A program made the position numbers and the translations under genes. Source: Clusia tigrina (lineage: Eukaryota > Arthropoda > Insecta > Diptera > Clusiidae). From it: a DNA stretch of 64,000 nucleotides. Positions 57,563-64,000 of this stretch are shown here, piece by piece. The DNA lies in the NCBI GenBank assembly GCA_920105625.2, contig OV050030.1, positions 139,156,291 to 139,220,290 of the forward strand, written 5' to 3'. Position 1 is the first letter of the stretch. Each line of letters begins with the position of its first letter. The notes under the pieces are model-generated. The model was not told the origin of the DNA. It did not search any database and saw only the letters and a program-made list of their open reading frames with translations.

Positions 57563-60115
57563 CTAATTTGTTGCTAAGCGCAGCACGTCCAACCTTTTTA
57601 GGCGGGTGTGTCCTTGATGCTGTAGTAGGCGCCTCGCTAATGCATTGGGATGCTTGTCTAGCTTTGCTAAGTAAGATTCAGCAAGTCGGGAAACTTCTTT
57701 AGTTACATACGGGATATGCAAATCTCTGTGGATGTTAACGTTTTTGATGTACCAAGGAGCATTGGTAATCATTCGAAGAATTTTCGATTGGGCTTTTTGC
57801 AGCTTTTTGCAGCTTTTCGACATTTGAGGGTGAAGCAGTCCCCCAGAGTTGGATACCGTAGGTCCATATGGGCTTGATAATTACTTTATAGAGTAGAACT
57901 TTAAAGTCCAGTTTGAGCTTGGACTGCCTGTTCAAAAGCCAGTTTAGCTCATTTATTCTGAGATTAATTTGAGTAATTTTTGCACTTATATGCTTTGCCC
58001 AAGTAAGTCTACGATCTAAATGCATTCCTAGATATTTAGTTTCTGTCGCCTGAGGGATCGGCTTGGTATTAATTTGCACAGGGGGGCAAGTACTCCTGCA
58101 TAGAGTGAATGTGACATGAACGCATTTCGACTCATTGACTTTGATTCTCCAGTGGTCAAGCCATTCCTGAAGCATGTTGACGTGTACTTGGAGAAGTTTT
58201 GACGCCTCTTTCGGATTTGTGTGAGTACACAATATGGCTGTGTCATCGGCAAAAGTATAGGTGATAGTCTTGCCGTTTGTTGGCATATCTGCAGAGAACA
58301 ACGTATAGAGCAGGGGGCCTAATACGCTGCCTTGCGGTACTCCAGCTTGTGTAGGGTATTCATCTGAGATGAAGCTTTTATGTTTCACCACAAAGCGTCT
58401 ACCTGAGAGATAGCTTTCGAGCAATGTGTAGATGTTAAGAGGTAACATACATTTCAGTTTGTGCAAGATTCCTTCGTGCCAGACATTATCAAATGCCTGA
58501 GTGATGTCGAGAAAAACTGCGAAACATTATAGCTTCTTTTCGAACGTTTCTTGTATAGTGCGTACAATGCGATGAACTTGTTCGATAGTACTGTGTTTTT
58601 CTCTAAACCCAAACTGGTGGTTTGGTATAACATTAGACTGTTTGACAACGTCTTTAATACGCTCTATTAACAAACTTTCAAAGAGTTTTGAAAAAATTGA
58701 TAGCAGACTAATTGGTCTGTAGGAAGAGACGCTTGTTGGGTCCTTTCAGCTTTGGGAATCATGATAATTTGAGAAACTTTCCATGAGTAAGGAAAGAATC
58801 CAGTGCGTATAATAGCATTTAATATATGCAAGAGATGCATTGTGGCTATTCCTGGGAGCTCTTTTATCATTTGGCCCGTAATCAGATCACGCCCTGGAGA
58901 TTTTTTGGCATTGAGTTCTTTGATAGCGTTTGACAGCTCCTTTTTGGCAATCGAGATACCATTGACGCTAGGGATAGCATCAACCGCCGTTAGAGAACGG
59001 ACCGAACTAGCAAGATTAGGGGTGAAAACTTGCTCCAAATGATTTGCGAATGCTATTCCCTTTTCTGCATCACTTCTTGCCCAGTTGCCGTTGGGAAGGC
59101 GTATTGGTGACTCCATTTGAATGGGTTTTTTCGAGTTTTTGGCCGTTCGCCATAGAGAATAGCTTGAGGCTTCTGTAGGACAGAGGGTCTCTACAAACTC
59201 GTGAAACTCGGAGGTTTCCTTTTCTTTTAGAAGGTGATGCAGTTTTTTAGTACATTCATTCAGTTTCTTCTTCAGAGAAGGTGATCTCTGCAATTGCCAT
59301 TCTCTCCTAAGAGATCTTTTTTCTTGGGGAGTACACTCTTGTCGGGTTTGAGCTTTAGAACGTGGTGGAGCAATTTTTACTGTTTGGGATAGCAATTGAG
59401 TGAAATTGAAAATAGCGGAGTTTATTTCCTGCTCAGACTTTAGGGAAGTCTTTATTTCAAGATGTGAACTTATGAACATCTTATATTTAAGCCAGTCTGT
59501 ATTCTTGTAGTCGAAACTACCACTCACGTTTTTCTGATAGGAGTTTTCAGAAAAGATAGTTATTATTGTGGGAGTGTGATCAGAGGACAGCTCCAAAGAG
59601 GAATGCACAAGAGAGTGTACACTATTTATACCTCTAGTGATGGCGAAGTCAATAAGATCTGGAATCTTCTGTTTGTCGGATGGCCAGTATGTAGGCTTAC
59701 CATTGGACAAGACATTAAGACCAAGAGCATTTATCGCAGAGAAGAGTTTTCTGCCTTTGGGAGTTACTAAACGTGAGTTCCAATGAGTATGCTTTGCATT
59801 AAAGTCTCCAGCAGCAATAAACTTAGCATCGAGAGTACTAAAGAATTGTTTGTACTGCTGCTCATCTATATTAAACCTGGGTGGGCAATAGATGGATGAT
59901 ACTGTCAAGCCTTTGACGTATTCTTCGAGCTGAATAGTCGTCGCTTGTAGAGAATCGGTACAGTATCCCGCTATCTGGAAACAGTTTTTCTGAGTAAGGT
60001 GAGTTTCAGAAATTAGCATCAAATCTATTGAGTTATCGTTGAGAAATAGTTTGACCTCATTTTTGTGCTGACTTATGCCATTTGCATTCCAATGACAGAT
60101 TTTCAGTGCGTTCAT
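57563..60115 (-). pseudogene. Retrotransposon ORF2: APE endonuclease and reverse transcriptase, broken
   Basis: Residues 1-190 form an APE-type endonuclease: WNANG (9-13), SETHLT (36-41), Y76-CPP, GDFN (D104, N106), and the SDH triad at 178-180. These cleave target DNA to prime reverse transcription. After a linker comes the reverse transcriptase: SPGRD at 406-410, FLDITQAFD (first catalytic Asp), AGVPQGSVLGP, TFADD (58,242-58,253, the catalytic Asp pair) and YLGMHLDRRLTW. About 850 codons in all, slightly short for the family. Breaks: an apparent in-frame loss of about 35 residues after residue 55 (near 59,950), which removes the usual HPDG...GG strand; a one-base frameshift near 58,745-58,750; an in-frame TAA at 58,527-58,529 just before the first catalytic motif; and a 10-bp tandem duplication at 57,792-57,811 that shifts the frame before the C-terminal IHRDLHIP region. 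Catalytic residues are kept, but no intact enzyme can be made by normal translation. The start ATG (60,113-60,115) overlaps the ORF1 stop. Confidence 0.93.
60112..60115 (-). other. ORF1 stop / ORF2 start overlap (ATGA)
   Basis: In the sense of the element, the four bases ATGA combine the ORF2 start ATG (60,113-60,115) and the ORF1 stop TGA (60,112-60,114). Such overlaps occur in some two-ORF non-LTR elements and fit translation of ORF2 by termination and re-initiation. The arrangement is seen directly; the mechanism is inferred. Confidence 0.75.
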
Positions 60116-61676
60116 GGTTTTGTTAATAGGGATTGCAAAAGCATGTTCTGATTACGTATCATGTCTTGCATCATACTTTGCATTGAGTACATAAATTGCG
60201 TCATATTTCCGATGAACTCTTGTAAAGTCTTTTTAAGAGTACTCTCATCATTTTTAGGGTTTACTGGTGGGGTGCCTTTGAGAATATTTGCGTAAGAAAT
60301 ACTTGAAGGCTGTGCTTCACGGGCAGAGATTTCGCGCAAAACTGTTACGGGAGGAACAGTTTTAACTTGTTTTGGCTAAGGTGCAAATCTCTTTTTTTTA
60401 TATGAGCGTATACAGTGCAGCCTCTGTAGTTTGCAGTGTGATTTTCACCACAGTTGCTTCATTTTTTGACACTGGAGTCGTCTTTGGGCTTTGTGCAGTT
60501 TTGTGACATGTGGAGATCACCACAAACGACACATACACTGGGAAGTGTACAGTATTTTCTAGTGTGCCCAAATTCTTGGCAGTTCAGGCATTGAACTGAT
60601 CCAATTCGCTTGTGGGGTTCTTCTACAGAGATTTTTCTATGTAGAAGATAGCGAAGGTTGTAGATCGGGTGTGATTCGCCTTTTCTGAGGTTCGAGTCGA
60701 CTGGCTGTAGCGCAACGCGAAAGAGCGGCAGTGAAATCTTATCTTTATTGCGTATGTTAAACTTAGAGTTTGCGGTAAAACCCTCTTGGGATAGGGCTTC
60801 TCTTATTTCGTTGACATCTACGTCAGCTTCGATTCCCCTAAGGAACACAACAATGCCTTTGCTACTTTTAAGTTGGTAGGTGTAATAGTTTTTTTTCTCT
60901 GTGTCAAAGAGATTGACGACTTTGCGATAGCTTGATTCGATATATAATTGAATTTTGGTTTCATGTATTTTGCGTTTTAGTATTGGGACAACATGAAAGT
61001 TTTTAGCACCAATTAGAGTAGTTAGAGTTTTTACGAGAGCGTTAGAGTTGCGCTCCCTTAAATAAATTGGTGGGGGCTTTACCTCTTTTAGCACTTTCTG
61101 GGTAGAATTGTCTTCGGCATTTGCAAAAGGTGCAAACCTGTTAGAAGCGAGTGGATTCTTTTCAGGAGCAGAATCAGATTAATTCTGCTTTGCCGATTTT
61201 TGAGACAATTTTTGAGGACTCCACTTGCGCTTAACCACAATATAGCGGTCCATACCAGTCTGTATTGCTGAACCTTTTCCTTGGTTGGCTGTAGCATGCA
61301 TGTTGAGAGGTTCTAATGGTGAGAGAGAGTTGCTTTGCATACTCCACGGCAAAGTGTTTACCGACCCAGAGCCAACAATAAGCGTACTTACGTTTTTGCA
61401 GCAGTCGTTACTTTCTGTTATGTGCTCAAGCTGAGAGTCAGCGTTAGCAGAGCCAGAGAGGGAGAGCTGTTTATGGGAGCAGTCAGACACTCAAAAGCTG
61501 CGCTGCCTACCGCTGCTGTCGAATTGCGCTATAAGTGTATTAATTTCACTTGGCGAGAGATCGCAACTGTTTTTATTTATTTTCACGCTGTTGTTATTGT
61601 TTTGTTGTGTTTGCGCATCGGTTGTCTTCGTTGCCGTTGCTGCACTAGCTGAACGCGCGGGTGGCGACCGCAACAT
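60112..61676 (-). pseudogene. Retrotransposon ORF1: Gag-like RNA-binding protein, broken
   Basis: One reading frame of about 520 codons starts at ATG 61,674-61,676. It has a low-complexity N-terminus (Ala, Thr, Gln, Asn runs), a PPPIYLRE segment near residues 202-209, an RRM/PRE_C2HC-like region (about 255-360), then zinc knuckles: C-X2-C-X4-H-X4-C at about 363-376, C-X2-C-X3-H-X4-C at about 382-394, and a third of which only SNCGENH...C remains. The C-terminal tail is a Met-rich amphipathic stretch ending at 60,112. In Jockey elements this protein coats element RNA in the ribonucleoprotein particle. Breaks: in-frame TGA at 61,491-61,493, TAA at 61,179-61,181, and TGA at 60,459-60,461 where the third knuckle's first Cys is expected; then a frameshift near 60,350-60,365. 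The last 75 residues are readable only in the shifted frame. The order and the zinc knuckles make the Gag assignment firm; the fold of the middle region is inferred from family knowledge. Confidence 0.9.
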
Positions 61677-61934
61677 GTAATGTTTACAGGTCAGATTTTC
61701 GGGTTTTTTTTTATTTTGTTCCTTGTTTTATGTAGTTATATTTATTAGTACTTTTTTGTTAGCCGGTAGTTTTTGATTTTTTTTGTTTCTGATGATGTTT
61801 TTAATTTTTTGTTTTCGTTTTTTTAGCTCTTTTTCGTGGTTAAAGCTTAGAGCCGCGGAGAACACGTCTGCTCGCGACACGTTTTACTCAAAAACCAAAC
61901 TTGAATAAGTTAAACAAAAGAAATCCAACAAAAT
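61677..61934 (-). other. Retrotransposon 5' leader
   Basis: About 258 bp lie between the satellite boundary and the ORF1 ATG. On the minus strand it is A- and T-rich with an A-run near 61,705-61,715 and one GC-richer patch (61,850-61,880). Presence of a leader plus a full ORF1 means that this insertion is not strongly 5'-truncated, unlike most non-LTR copies. Internal promoters of Jockey-type elements lie in this region. Confidence 0.75.
61863..61869 (-). promoter_or_regulatory. Possible downstream promoter element (AGACGTG)
   Basis: AGACGTG, in the sense of the element, resembles the downstream promoter element of Drosophila Jockey-type internal promoters. It lies about 66 bases from the satellite boundary, farther than the usual +28 to +33 from the start site. 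Either transcription starts inside the leader or the match is fortuitous. Confidence 0.3.
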
Positions 61935-61944
61935 CATGAATGAT
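61935..61944 (+). repeat. Candidate target-site duplication, right copy
   Basis: catgaatgat directly follows the 5' boundary of the element and matches the left copy at 57,339-57,348. The sequence after it (taaatggaatcgtgaatg) is what normally follows catgaatgat in intact units, apart from one A-to-T change. This places the insertion inside one known satellite block. Confidence 0.6.
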
Positions 61945-63842
61945 TAAATGGAATCGTGAATGATAATAAGAAATATGAATGGGAATATGATTCATGAATA
62001 ATAAAAATTAAGCTCGAATATTAAAATGAATCATGAATGGAAAGCTGCATCATGAGTGGTAAAATGAATCGTGAAAGTTGAAATGAATCATGAACTTTAA
62101 ATCAATCGTGAATGATAAAATGAATCATGAATGATAATATGAATAATGAATGGTAAAATGAATCGAATGGTAAAATCAATCGTGAATGATATGAATCATG
62201 ATTGGTAAAATAAATCACGAATGATAAAAATGAATCCTGAATGAAAAATATTAATCATGAATCATAAAAATGAATCATGAATGTGAAATTGAATCATGAA
62301 TGGTAAATGGAATCTTGAATGTTAAAACTAATCGTGAATGATAATATAAATCGTGAATGATAATACAAATCATGGACGGTAAATTAAAATATGAATGTTA
62401 AATCGAATCATAAATGATAATATGAATCATGAATGGTAAAATCAATCATGAACGTTAAATCAATCGTGTATGATAAAATGAGTCATGAATGAAATGAATC
62501 ATGAATGGTTAAATGAATCGAATGATAAAATCAATCGTGAATGATATGAATCATGATTGGTAAAATAAATCACGAATGATAAAAATGAGTCCTGATTGGA
62601 AAAATTAATCATGAATGATAGATTGAATCATGAATGTAAAATGAATCATGAATGGTAAATGAATTGTGAATGATAAAAATTAATCCTGAATGATAAATAT
62701 TAATCATGAATGATAAAATGAATCATCAATGAAAAAAAGTATCATGAATGATAATGTGAATCACGAAGTTTAAAATTTAATAATAAATGTTTAAATGAAT
62801 CGTGGATGGTAAAAATGAATCATGAATGGTAAAATGAATCGTGAATTAGAATATGAATCATGAATGATAAGAATAATCATGAGAGATAAAATGAATAATG
62901 AATGATAAAAATTACTCATGAATGATAAAAGTGAATCGGGAATGATAATGTGAATCGTGAATGATAATAAGAATCATGAATAGTAATATGATTCCTGAAT
63001 AATAAAAATTAATCATGAATGGAAGAGCATGAGTGGCAGAATTTAACGTGAATGGTAAAATGAATCATGAATGATAGAATAAATCATTAATTTATAAAAT
63101 GAATCATGAATGGTAAAATGAATCATGGTTGATTAAACTGAATAATGAAAGATAAAATGAGTCATGAATGATAAAACTAATCATGAATTATAAAATGAAT
63201 CATTAATGATAGCAATTAACCATAAATGATAGACTCAATAATGAATGATAAAAAAAATCTTGAATGGTAAAATGATTAATGAATGAAAAAATTAACAATG
63301 AATGATAAACGGAATCATGAATGATGAAAATTAATCGTAAATGATAAAAATGAATCATGAATAATAAAAATTAATCATGAATGATAAGAGTGAATCGCGA
63401 ATGATAATATGAATCGTGAATGACAATAAGAATCATGAATGGTAATATGATTCTTGAATAATAAAAATTAATCATGAATGGAAGAGCATGAGTGGCAGAA
63501 TTTAACGTGAATGGTAAAATGAATCATGAATGATAGAATATATCATTAATTTATAAAATGAATCATGAATGGTAAAATGAATCATGGTTGATTAAACTGA
63601 ATAATGAAAGATAAATGAGTCAAGAATGGTAAAATTAATCATGAATGATAAAATGAATCATCAATGATAACAATTAACCATAAATGATAGACTCAATCAT
63701 GAATGATAAAATAAATCCTGAATGGTAAAATGATTAATTAATGAAAAAATTAACAATGAATGATAAACGGAATCATGAATGATGACAATTAATCATAAAT
63801 GATAAAAATGAATCATGAATGATAAAAATTAAACATGAATGA
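61945..63842 (+). repeat. 19-bp satellite between the two retrotransposon copies
   Basis: About 1.9 kb of the same satellite in the same orientation. The first part (to about 62,460) continues the interrupted unit, closely following the order seen after 22,766 in unit E. A join near 62,490 then skips into other blocks, and 63,208-63,842 matches 56,713-57,347 almost perfectly at an offset of 6,495 bp. No gene is seen. Confidence 0.93.
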
Positions 63843-64000
63843 TTTTTTTTTTATTTTTTTTATTATATATATATTTTATTGAATCTCCTAAAAAATATCT
63901 TAGAACTAACAATAAATCTTCATAGTATATTTAACATTTCACTTTTAAATTCATATTAATCATTACCAACCTCCCAGTGCCAGTGCTTTGAGGAGTTATG
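63843..64000 (-). mobile_element. Second copy of the Jockey-type element, 3' end only (window edge)
   Basis: The tail, AATAAA signal and 3' UTR of the same retrotransposon reappear on the minus strand, matching 57,348-57,504 base for base by eye except for one extra T in the tail run. The window ends before ORF2 is reached, so completeness and whether it shares the same ORF breaks cannot be seen. Its satellite flank is also shared with the first copy, so it most likely belongs to a duplicated segment. Confidence 0.92.

Larger units (their letters stand above)
57349..61934 (-). mobile_element. Jockey-type non-LTR retrotransposon, near full length, degenerate
   Basis: This is an insertion of about 4.59 kb on the minus strand, sharply different from the satellite in base composition. 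In its own direction it has a 5' leader (61,677-61,934), a Gag-like ORF1, an ORF2 with APE endonuclease and reverse transcriptase, a 3' UTR with AATAAA, and an A-rich tail. There are no long terminal repeats. The ORF order, three zinc knuckles, FADD reverse transcriptase motif and total length fit the Jockey clade of arthropod elements. Both ORFs carry several disabling changes, so this copy is unlikely to mobilise itself. A second copy starts at 63,843 in the same orientation. I infer that it arose by duplication of the region, because the satellite flank is shared too. The exact family within the Jockey group was not determined. Confidence 0.93.

Noticed and set aside
58028..58252. Minus-strand 74-codon frame overlapping the reverse transcriptase (and a 64-codon frame at 58,454-58,648)
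   Set aside because: These are alternative frames of ORF2. The true frame carries PQGSVLGP and FADD, while these show no motif.
58803..59042. Plus-strand open frames inside the retrotransposon (also 59,576-59,770 and 61,335-61,652)
   Set aside because: They lie opposite ORF2 and ORF1, whose motifs are clear on the minus strand, and show no recognisable domain.
61088..61297. 69-codon minus-strand frame near the ORF1 N-terminal half
   Set aside because: It is an out-of-frame reading of ORF1. The frame running from 61,676 through the zinc knuckles is the real one.
57349..61934. Endogenous retrovirus or LTR retrotransposon
   Set aside because: No terminal repeats, protease, RNase H-integrase or envelope are seen. 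An APE endonuclease before the reverse transcriptase and an A-rich tail define a non-LTR element.
57349..64000. Telomere made of head-to-tail retrotransposons, as with HeT-A/TART in Drosophila
   Set aside because: The two copies are in the same orientation but separated by 1.9 kb of satellite that is itself duplicated. Segment duplication explains the pattern, and no tail-to-head junction between elements is seen.

Overview
This is eukaryotic, very AT-rich satellite DNA interrupted by one decayed non-LTR retrotransposon. About 59 kb of the 64 kb is a single tandem satellite family with a basic unit of about 19 bp (aatcatgaatgataaaatg and variants). It runs head to tail on one strand throughout; I saw no inverted block. 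I found no host protein gene, tRNA, rRNA or CRISPR. The retrotransposon belongs to the Jockey group of arthropod LINE-like elements, so the host is most likely an insect. The species cannot be fixed from this window. The setting is best read as heterochromatin (pericentromeric, centromeric or another satellite block).

Layout. (1) 1-31,364: six higher-order repeat (HOR) units of about 5.0-5.4 kb, called A-F here. A resembles E and B resembles F in diagnostic variants, which implies a super-repeat of about 20.7-21.5 kb. B, C and D are mutually very close, with an offset of 5,332 bp over much of their length. Unit B opens with a junction that has lost about 762 bp. (2) 31,365-38,804: more divergent, shorter units with an offset of about 4.2-4.3 kb. 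(3) 38,805-54,235: rearranged satellite with nested tandem duplications of about 1,022, 2,678 and 6,420-6,460 bp. (4) 54,236-57,338: mixed satellite ending in a clean array of 458-bp sub-units (about 24 monomers each). (5) 57,349-61,934: a minus-strand Jockey-type retrotransposon of about 4.59 kb, apparently near full length, with 5' leader, ORF1 (Gag-like, zinc knuckles), ORF2 (APE endonuclease plus reverse transcriptase), AATAAA and an A-rich tail. Both ORFs are broken by stops and frameshifts. It is flanked by a candidate 10-bp target-site duplication. (6) 61,945-63,842: about 1.9 kb of the same satellite. (7) 63,843-64,000: the 3' end of a second copy of the same retrotransposon, cut by the window edge.

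The main point of interest is that the second retrotransposon copy is not an independent insertion. The roughly 635 bp of satellite before it match the satellite before the first copy, including private variants, at a constant offset of 6,495 bp. The dead retrotransposon has apparently been captured into the satellite and is being duplicated as part of a new composite HOR unit (about 4.59 kb element plus 1.91 kb satellite). The remaining findings concern the layered history of the array: deletions, fresh tandem duplications and recurrent landmarks. All comparisons were made by eye, so identities are qualitative. Offsets come from matched landmark strings.
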